Notes under the pieces: model-generated
What the model was told of the DNA's origin: nothing
The model's database searches: none
What the model saw: only the letters and a program-made list of their open reading frames with translations
Made by a program: the position numbers and the translations under genes
Source of the DNA: Wallemia ichthyophaga EXF-994
Lineage: Eukaryota; Basidiomycota; Wallemiomycetes; Wallemiales; Wallemiaceae
Direction of reading: 5' to 3'
NCBI RefSeq assembly: GCF_000400465.1
Contig: NW_008806280.1
Span: 475,634 to 539,633 of the forward strand
Length of the DNA: 64,000 bases
Shown: positions 20,717-31,349 of the stretch, in pieces
How positions within the stretch are numbered: position 1 is the first letter of the stretch
Layout: each line of letters begins with the position of its first letter

Positions 20717-21078
20717 TGTAATGACTGTGATTTGGCTGATGGGTTGTGTTAGTTGGCCAGATTTATAGAATTCCCTATTGAAAACTCACAAATGCTTCTA
20801 ATTTACAAGCTTTATTTAAATTTAAAAGCCTTTGAATTTAGATATAACGACTGTTCGCGGTTGAAGAGGCAGTCGCCAAAAATGAACGCGTAAATCGAGG
20901 ACGGAAATGGCTATTTTAGCCGTGTAAAATAGTGTTAACTGTATTATGTCCCAGTATATTCCCTCATCATACGTATAAAGCGCGTTTACCCCGCGTTGAT
21001 TCTTTTCACTTTTGCCGCTCCACTGTGTCATGACACCAACGGCATATTAAATTATCGTATAATACAAGTTACAATTAC
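20717..21078. other. Intergenic region upstream of the anillin gene
   Basis: It holds the 5' region of the anillin gene and the 3' end of the J-protein gene, both on the minus strand. I see no supported gene. Confidence 0.5.
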
Positions 21079-22028
21079 TCAAATGGTATCATTTATGAAA
21101 GCCTCTTTTACGACCTTTCTCACTGTCTCCTTTGGTTGTCCAGATTGCTTAAGTGCCTTGATGTTGATCTCCAGTGCACGCGTGACCTCCTCGAGACTCT
21201 TCATCGTCAGTTTCTGCGAATCGTCGAGGTATGGCTTCAGTTGTCTTGCTGAATCCCCGTGTATGCCCTTTTTTGTGCTCGCTATAGGTCCCAGCTGTGC
21301 AATCGCAATGTTCAGCATCAGCCAAACTGTGTGCATGAAACTTATAACCTCAAACGGCATAGGTTTGGCTACTCCTAGCAGCCTCAAAAACCCTGGAATC
21401 GGCCGTGTGAGCAAGTGGAGCTCTGTTGTCAGCATTGCGAAGAATAAAGAAAACCGAGTATATGCTGTGGATTTGTAAGACGCATTGAAGAGCGACATAA
21501 CCATCATTGAGACAAATGTAGCGAGGTAATACATGAACACAGCAGGAAGACCTCTTTTGATGTAGTCTTGGAGAGTAATGCAGTGCCTCCATTGCGCTAT
21601 TGATGGTCCGAATCTGTAACTATTGTAAAAAGCTGAGCAGGGGAAGACGCTGATCAAACACACCTTTCATAAGCAATCCTTCTCACTGGATCTTGAATCA
21701 ACTGATAAGATTCACGCGCATGGACAAACATTGTCGTGTCTTTGTTCAATCCGACGCGATCTGGGTGATTTTTACGCGCATAAGCCTTCCATGCCTTATT
21801 TAGACGCGTATCGTCTGCGTCGATTGGTACATTAAGCAGCTTAAAGACGTTTGGATGATAGCCCCAAGCCATTTTGATGAATGTGAAAGCAATGTATGCG
21901 CCAATAATGGCGCACCTAGCTCTGTATGGATGGTTTGGTGCTGGTTTCACATCCGGTCTGAGCTTGTAAAATGCCCTGAGAGCGTACGATTCAATGATAG
22001 GCGGTGCGAAGTAGAATATAAGATCCAT
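21079..22028 (-). CDS. Integral-membrane DnaJ-domain protein
   Basis: Two exons (21664-22028 and 21079-21613; intron 21614-21663) give 299 aa. A short N-terminal segment and a TM (CAIIGAYIAFTFIKMAWGY) precede a J domain: VFKLLNVPIDADDTRLNKA, then KNHPDRVG with the HPD triad that activates Hsp70, and FVHARESYQLIQDPVRRIAY. The C-terminal half has several hydrophobic stretches (LPAVFMYYLATFVSMMVMSL; FEVISFMHTVWLMLNIAIA) and a charged coil. The J domain sits between membrane segments, so this is a membrane-anchored Hsp70 co-chaperone, probably of the ER. It resembles fungal Erj5-like proteins, but I would not fix the orthologue. Confidence 0.82.
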
Positions 22029-22531
22029 GTTCTAGCTAAGTGAGCGGGTTAGAAGGGATTCTAAGTGAGACAGAAAAGGCTCATAAGGTTTGTTGCCATC
22101 ATAGCGGACTCCTTCACGAAACAGCGTGCCTTATCCACTCACATCCTCACGACATCGCGTACGGAGTAAAACACGCGTCGCTGAATATAGCGAGTACATA
22201 GCTATAACCAAATACGTCCACCCAAATCAACAAGGCTCGGTTGAACGGGCTCGGCTGACTAGGTGAAGTGTATGAGAGCACCTTTGCCGTAGCTGCTATT
22301 GGCCTTGAGCAGCCCAGCCTGAAATGCAGACAGATTCCTATATGATGGATGTATGGCTGCGAGCAAGCACGTGGGCGTTAGGCGCGACTCACACCACCGG
22401 CATCTATTCGGCACGCTGCTCGTGGATCTGGAGCCGCTCTGACCTTTTCCTAATATAATAATCATTGCCGATAGGACTACTCACCGGGAGATGGCAAGAT
22501 GGACGTCGCGGAAGAACAGTGAACACGTAAA
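22029..22531. other. Divergent intergenic region between J-protein and myosin genes
   Basis: No convincing gene; short open frames here have no recognisable domain. It presumably holds both promoters. Confidence 0.5.
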
Positions 22532-25500
22532 ATGAAATTAGAAACTGGTACGAGAGTGTAAGCGTGGCGATGTTTTTAATGAGCTATTTAATTTACACCT
22601 ATTAGCTGGCTCAGGGACTCGGTACACGGATGGATTGGTGCCGCTGTCACTGGAACATCCGCAGGCAGCAAATCAGATGAATTGGTTCATTTACGGACTT
22701 CCAACGGCGTAAGCGGACTCCGCGGAGATTTCATCCCTTAACAAACCACCCAGCCAACTCAAATCGCTGTCAACAACACAGACGATCATCCACCTCTGCG
22801 GAGTTTTACACAGGAGCAGAATTTCGTGGATGATCTCACTCAGCTTCATCTACTAAACGAGCCAAATTGTGTGTTTATCGAAACAACCGCGTTTCTTGAA
22901 CCCCGCTGACAGCTATCAGTGCTTATTACACTAAGAAGCCGTTTCGAGCGCAGAATCATTTATACGTACTCAGGATTAGTTCTCGTAGCCCTCAATCCAT
23001 ATGCAGATACCTCAATTTACTCAAACGATCATATACTCCACTACGCCTCCGATAATCCTCCGAGCCAGCCTCATATCTACTCTGTTGCTCGATCAGCTTA
23101 CGACGGTATCTGTAACGCAAAGCGCAATCAGACTATCATTGTCAGCGGTGAATCTGGTGCTGGTAAGACTGTCTCAGCGAGGCACATCATGCGCTATTTC
23201 GCTGTTGCAGGTAAAACCAAGGATAAAAACACCATCACTTCAACAGAAGAGCGCATCTTAGCCACAAACCCTGTCATGGAAGCATTTGGTAACGCCAAAA
23301 CACTCAGGAATAGCAACAGTAGTCGTTTCGGTCGTTACTTGCAGATATACTTTGATGACAAGAGCAGTATAGTTGGTGCACATATACGCATTTTCTTGCT
23401 GGAGAGGTCGAGGCTGGTTTATCAACCGCACAACGAACGTAACACTCACATTTTTTACCAGCTCTGCGCAGGCCTCAAGACAGACTTTAGTCTCAAGAGG
23501 GAGTTGAAGCTCGGTTCGGCTGACGAATACAACTACCTCAATCAAGGCCAGTGTTCTAGACTGCCTGGCGTTGATGATGCTTTCAACTTTGACATTACTA
23601 GGCGTGCCATGACCTCATTAGGTATTGATAACAGTACACAAAAACAAATATTCAGACTACTCGCCGCATTGTTGCATTTGGGTAACATCGAAATCAAACA
23701 AACTTCTTCTACCAGACAAGATGCATCCGTCTCAATCACCGACTCAAGCCTACTGCATGCCGCAGAGTTGTTGGGTATATCAGCAATCGCATTTCAAAAA
23801 GGATTGATGCATAAAACTATCGGTGTTGGAAGAATAAGAGCTGAATCTGAGAAGATTGTCACGTCGCTCAATAAAGATCAGGCCACCACTGCGAGAGATT
23901 CACTGGGTAGACATATTTATACCAGATTATTCGACTGGCTTGTTATTAAGCTCAATTCTACCCTTCTTTCAAAAGAGTCTGGTGCCTCGGATAGTGCTCG
24001 ACAGTTTGTCGGTGTGTTGGACATATACGGCTTTGAGCACTTCCATAAGAACTCCTTTGAGCAGTTCTGCATCAACTACGCAAACGAAAAGCTGCAGCAG
24101 GAGGTGTGTATTTTGCTCATTCAGAGTTGTGCTCCATGAGGTAACACTGACACCTTCACAGTTCTACAACCACACCTTTAAACTATCGCAGGAAGAGTAT
24201 GATCGCGAGGGATTGAAGGTCGCATACATCAATTACCCAGACAACCAACCCTGCATTGAAATGATAGAATCTAGAGTTGGTTTGCTTGCCCTTCTCGACG
24301 AGCAGTGTCGATTGCCTGCAGGCACTGACGCAGGACTGCGCACCAAGATGGATGAAATGCTGCGCTCGCCTTACAAGAAGGCTTTGTTTTCAGGTAGCAA
24401 GAGCAACTCGCTAGGTGCAGGTGCATTCACGGTCGCGCACTACGCCCAAGATGTGACTTACGATGTAGACGGATTTCTAGAAAAGAATAGAGATTCTGTA
24501 CCGGAGGAGCACAAAAATCTGCTCAATGAAGCTCAAAATTCATTTGTTAAGGAAGTTTGTACAGCCGATCTCACACCGACGACACCGCCAAGCATTGTCT
24601 CTACACCTACGCAACCATTGAAAACACCTTTACAAGCAGTTCACTCGCCCCCGTCAAGGTCTAGTGTAGATGAACTGTCTAGCGCTTTCAGCAAAGGTCA
24701 TATTCGCTCACCTTCAACAATCCCGCCTAGTTGGCCACCCGCATCGCCTGGCTCGCCGTCTCTCAGCGCGCCAACTCTGCGTAAACAGCCAACGTTAGGA
24801 GGCACATTTAAAATGTCATTGAATAATCTAATGACAACGATAAACGACACTGACACACACTACATACGTTGTATCAAACCAGCCAATCAAGAAAACGCAT
24901 CATGGTCATTCGACAACCAAAAAGTATTATCGCAATTAAGAGCATCTGGCGTGCTCGAAACTATCAGAATAAGCAGAGCAGGATACCCGTCCAAGATGAC
25001 ATTCGACAAATTTGTTGAAAAGTGGGTGATTTGTTTGAAGTTTATAAGACTGACAATTTTAGATACGACATACTGATATCACAACGCGAAACGAAACTTA
25101 AATCGAACAACGACAGAAAAGCATCTTTCAAGATACTGGAGGGGACAATCACCAACAAGACACTATATGCCATTGGGAGAACTAAGGTGTTTATGCGAGT
25201 TGGTGTGTTGGCTCATCTCGACAAATTGCGGTCAATATTGCTAGCAAGGATTGTGGCTATACAAGCCAGCGCACGCTCGACAATCTCCACCAAGCGCTAC
25301 ATCCGTCACCAAGCCAGCATAGCGGTGGAAGCTAAGCTATATGTAAGCCTGCAAGCCGTATCGCGGACCAAGCTAGTCATGCTGCGTGTCGGCGAAGCGC
25401 TTACCCAGCGACTGGAAAACGTTCGCATCAGACACGCCGAAAAGGAGCGTTGGGAAAGGAAGGCACTCGCGCAAGCTGAAAAAGAGAATGCAAGACTATC

Positions 25501-25987
25501 AAATGCCTGGATGGCACCTGACGCTAATGTGGATGTGAATGTGAACACAAATTTGGGTGTCCGGCGTCCGGAGAAGTCCCCAATCAGGTATCAGAACAGC
25601 GCTGGTAAGGGTGATGACGAGGAGGTTATTGGGACTGGGAGTGTGGAAGTGCTGGAGCATTCACGTAAGGTGTTCCACCACGCTAACAAACCCTCTTTTG
25701 CAAGCTCATTGGCAAGCTCCCTGACAAGCTCTTCGTCTTATGCTACAGCCTACATGGACGAGATTATCCCGCCAACAAAACCTCCCCGAAACGCTGCTAG
25801 AAATAGTCGGAACGTGACTCCAAACTCTGATACGAGCTCGCGCACTTCCACCGGCAGAACAAGCTCCATCATTAGAGGCCCCACACCAACACCCCCAGAA
25901 CGCACAACTAGTCTCTCAAACGCTAACGATCCACGAGTTAATAAAAGATCTTCGAGAGGTTTCTCCTCCCCTTTCTTTATGGGATGA
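22532..25987 (+). CDS. Class V-like myosin heavy chain lacking a cargo-binding (DIL) domain
   Basis: Six exons (22532-22557, 22606-22708, 22754-22868, 22920-24103, 24162-25021, 25063-25987) splice in frame to 1,070 aa. The start MKLETGTRVWLRD matches the class V N-terminal SH3-like domain. The motor is complete: YTYSGLVLVALNPYAD, P-loop GESGAGKT, switch I NSNSSRFGRYLQIYF, switch II DIYGFEHFH, and HYIRCIKPAN before the converter. Loop 2 has a long Ser/Pro insertion (about 24540-24790). The lever arm has only one or two weak IQ-like segments (ARIVAIQASARSTISTKRY), then a short charged coil and a Ser/Thr/Pro-rich tail ending at residue 1070. No dilute/DIL cargo domain follows, and the 700 bp downstream have none. 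Family members are actin motors for polarised transport; cargo binding here must differ or the gene is a shortened paralogue. Confidence 0.9.
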
Positions 25988-26698
25988 GTTAGTTGTTTGC
26001 TTTTTTTTCGTTCTTTCTATTCACTTTGTTATACCACTGCTCTTACCCAGCTCATATCTTCTTAACTTGCTTCGTAAACTTGTATCATTTAAGCTGTCAT
26101 TCATGCACGGATCAGCCAGGTTCTGTGGAGTGTGTTAGAGAAGGCAATTGACAGGGACAGCGCGCATAGGTTTCCGAGAAAACAGACCAGTGACGAGGTA
26201 GTCACAACCCATGATTTAAGAACAATCCCCAAGACAACCATGGCAAGTAGTTTCAATATCTTCAACTAGTATCCAGTGTCCACCACGTGTCCTCAAATAA
26301 ATTTGAAAAACCTGTAAAGAAGGAAAGAATGTGTTGAGGCTGAGCCCATGAATACTCGTCAATTACCCCCATGTGGATGTGAAAATCTTCAATCTTGACC
26401 TCAAACACTCACTTGCTTATCCGGTATGCATCCTCGGTGATTTCTGCGCCTATCAAATATATTTTCCACTTGATCCACTTTTAAAGCTACACGAGCGGTC
26501 CAAGGCTGAAAAAGAACCAGCTTGTTGCTTGAAAATGGATTTGTAGGTCCACCTAGGCTTCCGCTTTAATGGGTGAATTGACAAATTCGAATTGTTCAAA
26601 CATGTTGTTGGTACATTTGTATTAGGGTTTTGAGGGTGTGATAGGGTGTATATATCTTTGTATGTCGCAAATTGGATTTATCTGTACAAGGTAATAGA
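25988..26698. other. Convergent intergenic region
   Basis: This lies between the 3' ends of the myosin and SDR genes. I found no continuation of the myosin and no other supported gene. Its 710 bp are long for this window; a non-coding transcript cannot be judged by eye. Confidence 0.5.
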
Positions 26699-27687
26699 TT
26701 ACTCCAAGGATGGTGCAAGTACACGCGGGTCTTCCCTATCGACGCTTCTATCCGTGAATACGCGCCATCCACCGTCAATCTTGAGGTCATGGCCATTCAT
26801 CATCGAGTTGTTAATCAGGAAGGACACTGCACTCTTTCGAAGGGTTAACAGCGCAAAAAATGCCGAATCAGACTCACTGAAATCTCTTCAGGCTCAATAG
26901 GCCTAGCCGGGAAAGAAGCAGACTTTGAGAGATCCGCGATAAAGTATGGGAGTCTTGCGCCCATCATAGCTGAGTTGATGACACTAGGGCTAACTGTATT
27001 CACACGAATGCCTGTTGGTTGTCAGAGATAGTAGCAGGCCTCTACTCCCCACCCACCTGAAGGACCGAGGAAGTCTGCTAGAGCGACTGAGAATGCCGAC
27101 ACGGCCGCCTTGCCGGGGCTATATCCGAGGATGCGCGACGCGGGCTGAGCGCCTGCAATGGAAGAGAAGTTGATGATAACGCCTCTTTCCTCCTTAGTAG
27201 TCCACAATTCGCCCTTCTTCATCTTCTCCGGCTCGTATCGCTCGTTGACTGCATCTGCAAACAATGCAGAGGTAATATATGTGCCAATCCAATTTATGTC
27301 GGTCATCTTGCGCACCCTATCGATCGTGTCGCCCAGTCTGTTGGTCCAGGGCTGGGACATTGACACTCCAGCGCAGTGTACGAGACCTGAGAGCCTCTTC
27401 TCAAAAGCGTTGGATGCAATGCGCATCGCATTCTTGACGCTGTTCTCGTCTGTGATGTTGGTCTGGACGTAGATTGCCTTAGTGGTGCTGATACCTGACG
27501 CAGCTTCCTCTCCAGCCTTCTGTTCGAGCAGATCTAGTAACACTACATATCCACCTTGGTCTATTACGCTTTTCGCAATGGTTTTACCAGCACCTCCGAG
27601 GCCGCCAGTTCTGCCATCTTGTTAGATTCTGCGGTGTCTCAGTCGGTCACCCGCTTACACTACAAATGTGTTTTTGAGGACTTGCAT
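26699..27687 (-). CDS. Short-chain dehydrogenase (HSD17B10-like 3-hydroxyacyl-CoA dehydrogenase type)
   Basis: Four exons: the start exon 27659-27687 (MQVLKNTFVV), intron 27611-27658, the main exon to about 27061, then two more exons to a stop at 26699. The spliced N-terminus carries the NAD(P) motif TGGLGGAGK and VVLLDLLEQK. Then come LVHCAGVSMS (NAG-like), VIINFSSIAG with the catalytic Ser, GYSPGKAAV (YxxxK), GIRVNTVSPSVI and the C-terminal SFLINNSMMNGHDLKIDGGW. The motif order and the Asp ending the second strand resemble mitochondrial type II 3-hydroxyacyl-CoA/17-beta-hydroxysteroid dehydrogenases and point to NAD. The substrate cannot be told from sequence. It is divergent from the small hydrophilin-like gene. 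Confidence 0.85.
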
Positions 27688-28166
27688 TGTGTTTGTATAT
27701 GAAATATTGAAATAAGAGGCTCATAACGCATGGCTTTTATTTACCGGCAAGTGCCATGTGAGAGTAGCTGATGTCCGACTCGGGTTTCGTCTGCAAATTT
27801 TGATTGAAGCCCTATCAAAGAGAAGAACCACAGGGCTGTACTAGGAAATGCGCGAAATCTTCAGTCGGCTAGACTATTCAATCAAAATTTATCGTCATGT
27901 TCGACAATATCGCATTGCGTCATAGGACTTCTTTCCACTATAGGTGTGTCGGGGGCTGGAAGTAGGTCTGCGCAGTCCAACTAAACAGGATTACAAAAAA
28001 TAGAATTATGAAATTTGACCATCTTTACCATTCTGCTCCCTTCCTATGGAGTGGCGAAAATCATAATATCGTGTGGGATCAGTGAACGTCATCTTTTTGG
28101 AGTGAGCTGTGGGCTATAAGACACGGCCAAACTTTTGTCTTTCTACACTACTCTCATCATAAAATA
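27688..28166. promoter_or_regulatory. Shared upstream region of the SDR and hydrophilin-like genes
   Basis: These 479 bp separate two divergent starts and hold no supported gene, so they presumably contain both promoters. I could not identify specific factor sites with confidence. Confidence 0.4.
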
Positions 28167-28490
28167 ATGACTGGCTCTAAGAACGAATTCTCCGGTGGCG
28201 CATCTGATGCAGCTTTAAAGCACGAGGCTGAGAAGAAGGGACTTGGTGGGTGCATTTTAAGCTCCTAGTAGCCATCTAATAAAACTCTAGGCACTGGACC
28301 AGGCCACGAAGCTGCCAAGCCAGCTGAATCAACCTTCAAGCAAGCACCAGTCATCAACGACGCCCCAGTCGTGACTGGTATCGATGTCAACAACAAATCT
28401 CACGGAACAGACTCCCACTCTGGTGCTGCAGGTGCTGATGGCAACATCGAAGTTTCTGGCGGTGCACCAACCGGCTCTACTGCCAACTAA
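28167..28490 (+). CDS. Small hydrophilin-like protein (92 aa)
   Basis: Two exons (28167-28245 and 28291-28490; 45-nt intron with GTGGGT donor, CTAAT branch-like site and TAG acceptor) give 92 aa beginning MTGSKNEFSGGASDAALKHE. The product is Gly/Ala/Ser/Asn-rich, hydrophilic, without Cys, Trp or hydrophobic stretches, and ends in GGAPTGSTAN. High Gly and hydrophilicity are the defining traits of hydrophilins, fungal and plant proteins induced by osmotic or drying stress. The clean intron and the fitting composition on both sides argue it is real. No named family is recognised; a stress role is inference. An A-rich leader (CATAAAATAATG) precedes the start. Confidence 0.75.
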
Positions 28491-29037
28491 AATTATGAAA
28501 AGTAACGATCAGTACTAATTGCATTGTATTTGACTAATGAATTTAAACCTTTATACGCGCACATCGAATGTTAGAGTAGTGTATTTCTAACGGAGAAGAT
28601 TGTCAATTGTGAAACAGACATTGACAATGTTATTAGAAGTGTTTCAATGCCATCCGTACATCAAGTTTGCGAACTCGAATTATGCTTACCGCGTTTGTGA
28701 ATTACCCGTTAAACTTGCTCATATTCAAATAGCAAAGATTTCTTTGGTTATCTTGTGAGGCTATAGGACTAATAAGTTGAGCGCTATTCTGGCTTCTGTG
28801 CTAGGCTGTTTCACGTTGAATAAAGACTAACTCACGTCTATAAGAACGCTAGTGGGACACGCGCTGCAGATTAATAAATGTAACATCTATAATTACGTGA
28901 TGATTCGAAAGGTCAGAAGAAAAGAGCTTGAAATATATATAGATTTGCACTGTATTGTCAAATATGTCTTAATCTTCCAAGGTGCGTAAAATGATAAATG
29001 CAGAACGAACAGCTTGAAATCACAGATCATACTAGTA
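28491..29037. other. Intergenic region with no supported gene
   Basis: AT-rich sequence between the hydrophilin-like gene and the 3' end of the first Saf1-like gene. No open frame, tRNA or repeat stands out. Confidence 0.5.
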
Positions 29038-30775
29038 TTATATTCGTATCTTTCCAGGTCTCGAACCTGTCATGCGATACCAAAAATTTAGAGCTTGTTG
29101 ACTGAGAGTTTGTGCTTTTGATATTTATGGATGATTAGACAAGCTATTATGAATTTCCAAACACTCACGCTGCTGGAAATGCTGCCATTCGTTCCTTTTT
29201 TCTTCGTCGTCGAACTCTTCATCACTACCATCCAGATCAATCACTAGAGCGGCAGATTGGAAGCCAGCAGCGGCTACAGTGAAAGCAAAGGTACGCCTAT
29301 TCCATGAAAAAGACACGGGAAGTGGTTCAGCGATAAAGTCATCGCGGGTGTGATCCAAGTTAGTCACACCCAATCTCCCTCCCTTCTGCTCTCCCCAAGC
29401 GCTCACCTCGCCATCACGCGTGAGTAGCAAAGCGTGACCATCTCCTCTCGCAAACTCTACAGCATTATTCACTCCAAAAGGCTTTGGTTGAGCGTCATCT
29501 GTGTTTGCCATGCCTTTCAGTAGCACGTTGTGCCGGTTGGAAGATGCGTAGAGTGAGAATTGAGTTTGTGAGCATGTTATGTGGCTGATGCGGGGTTCTT
29601 CAGCGCCCTCTGGCAGTAATTTTTGTAGCTTATCTGGAGCAAAGCTCTTCATCTTAAACTTTTTGTCAGCACTGCGCGTTCGCTAACGCAAAACCCACCT
29701 CATTCCATCTTTTGCTACCGTTTATGAACATTTCATTGATATTTTGTACTCTCTCGCTTCCCCTCAGATCGGGCCTGCCGCATATGAAGTCCATCCTATA
29801 AAGCCTATTTGATGCTGTGAGAGCCAGTACGGCATCTTTAGCATTGGATATTTGCACAACACTCTCATTTCTGATGGGTGGGAGTGTCACACTGTCCGGT
29901 TCAAAGTCGAAGGGACGCGTACTGAGACTTTCTCCATGAAAGACGTCTTGTACAGTTTGCCTCGGTCCAGCTCTATATCCAACCGTGTAATCCTCCCGTA
30001 GAGAACAATCATGAGGCCAGAAGATAATTATGGTGCCGCTCTTGAGGAGAATGGCAGAATGTCTCCACCCCGCTCCTATCTGTACTATTGAGTCATTTTC
30101 AAGGAAAGGATGAACGATGCGATGTGGGAGAGCGCAGCATATTGACTGATAGACATGTCCATTATCGGTCAAGAACAGGGCATGAGCACGTCCGGCGCTG
30201 TGACTAAGTCAGCAGTGCACACCACTCGTAACCCACTCCCACCTCACGTCTACTGTGCGGAAAGGCAGGTCAAGTCTAGTGGGTTTCGTGACCCTCAGTC
30301 CAGGATTTCTATAGTCAGGGTTCCCGAATGGGACGGTATCACCTCCATACTCGCCCCAGAAGACGACCTCACCTTTGCAGCCCAAACCATGGAACGAGGT
30401 GTTACCCGCGACGATTTTGACGAGGTCGATACCAGCATCGATGCAAATTGGCGATGGGACGCAGTTGCCTCTAGCCATGCGCTTATCGTTTAAGTCAATA
30501 CCAAGGCGACCACTGGCAGCTACACCCCATACGTACAGCTGAGGTGAGAGAGAACGTCTGTATATTGTCTGCCAGTCCAGCGGACGCTGCGATTGCGCAA
30601 GGATGCGCAGTGCGATGTAGGGCGAGTGTGCGTTGAGCTTGCGTTTCCATATGGTTGGTTCTAAGATGAGCGCGTGGAGACTGCGCGATGAGCTTCCAAT
30701 AGCGAGAATATCGCCAGCTTTCAGCAGCGGGAAGATATCATCGAGGACGATTTCAGGTGGCAGTCTATCGAGCAT
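29038..30775 (-). CDS. SAF1: Saf1-like F-box and RCC1-repeat protein, copy A
   Basis: Exon 1 is 30243-30775, intron 30198-30242; a second intron lies near 29653-29697 and a probable third near 29068-29167. The N-terminus is an F-box (MLDRLPPEIVLDDIFPLLKA, then LAIGSSSRSLHALILEPTIW). RCC1-like blades follow: PQLYVWGVAASGRLGIDL, SFHGLGCKGEVVFWGEYGG, GAGWRHSAILLKSGTIIIFW, and GDGHALLLTRDGEVSAWGEQ. The architecture is that of S. cerevisiae Saf1, an SCF substrate receptor. Copy B at 33181-35040 is colinear, including intron positions. The last exon is uncertain: a segment reading FETWKDTNIILV, similar to YEDWHDTEMMLRF of copy B, is out of frame with the canonical splice here. If the third intron is not used the stop is at 29125. 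Confidence 0.82.
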
Positions 30776-31349
30776 CTTGGTGGGGTTAATGATAGCCGTG
30801 TGCGATAGCTGCGATAGAAATCAACAAGTAATGTTTGTATTCGCGCATTCCATATAATCCTGCTCCTCATATCTTCCCTTCCGCAAGACGAGGTGTCTCA
30901 CGCGGTCGCTGAAGCAGGCCACTTGTGAATATTGTGAAAGTGTAGAAAGCCAAATGGCTTTTATATTCATTTGTCTTTATATCTTTTGCTATCTTTCTCT
31001 ACAAAAAGTTCATGAATGCATACAATTCACTCAGTATGAATATGGCAGTGGTCTTGAGGAAGAACTTATTGACCAAAATTTCCGTAGCAATACGGCTGAC
31101 TTAAAGCCGAACAAATTTATTATTCTTCTAAAAACGATATAGACTACAAGATGCTGGAAAGCGCATCATATCGCATAATGAACATGACCGAATAAGTCGT
31201 TCGTGTACAAGGTAAACAATACTAGTAGTCTGTCTTTGCAAGAATGCTGTTATTACCTTGCGCTGCTATGCTAGTTCTCCTCTACATATCACAACCATTT
31301 CACTCAGACTCAAAACTGACATCAACTTGCGCAATAAAGATATCAAGAA
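30776..31349. other. Divergent intergenic region between Saf1-like copy A and the F-box/LRR gene
   Basis: No supported gene. It presumably holds both promoters. Confidence 0.5.

Noticed and set aside
22259-22465. Short minus-strand frame in the J-protein/myosin intergenic region
   Set aside because: No start context, domain or intron pairing; composition is like random intergenic sequence.
29048-29080. tRNA T-arm-like sequence (GGTTCGAGACC) on the minus strand
   Set aside because: There is no A box or acceptor stem upstream, and the segment aligns with the last coding exon of Saf1-like copy B, so the box B match is coincidence.
30954-31142. Short plus-strand frame with a hydrophobic start
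   Set aside because: 62 codons, no domain, no splice partner and no conservation visible; it sits in the divergent promoter region.
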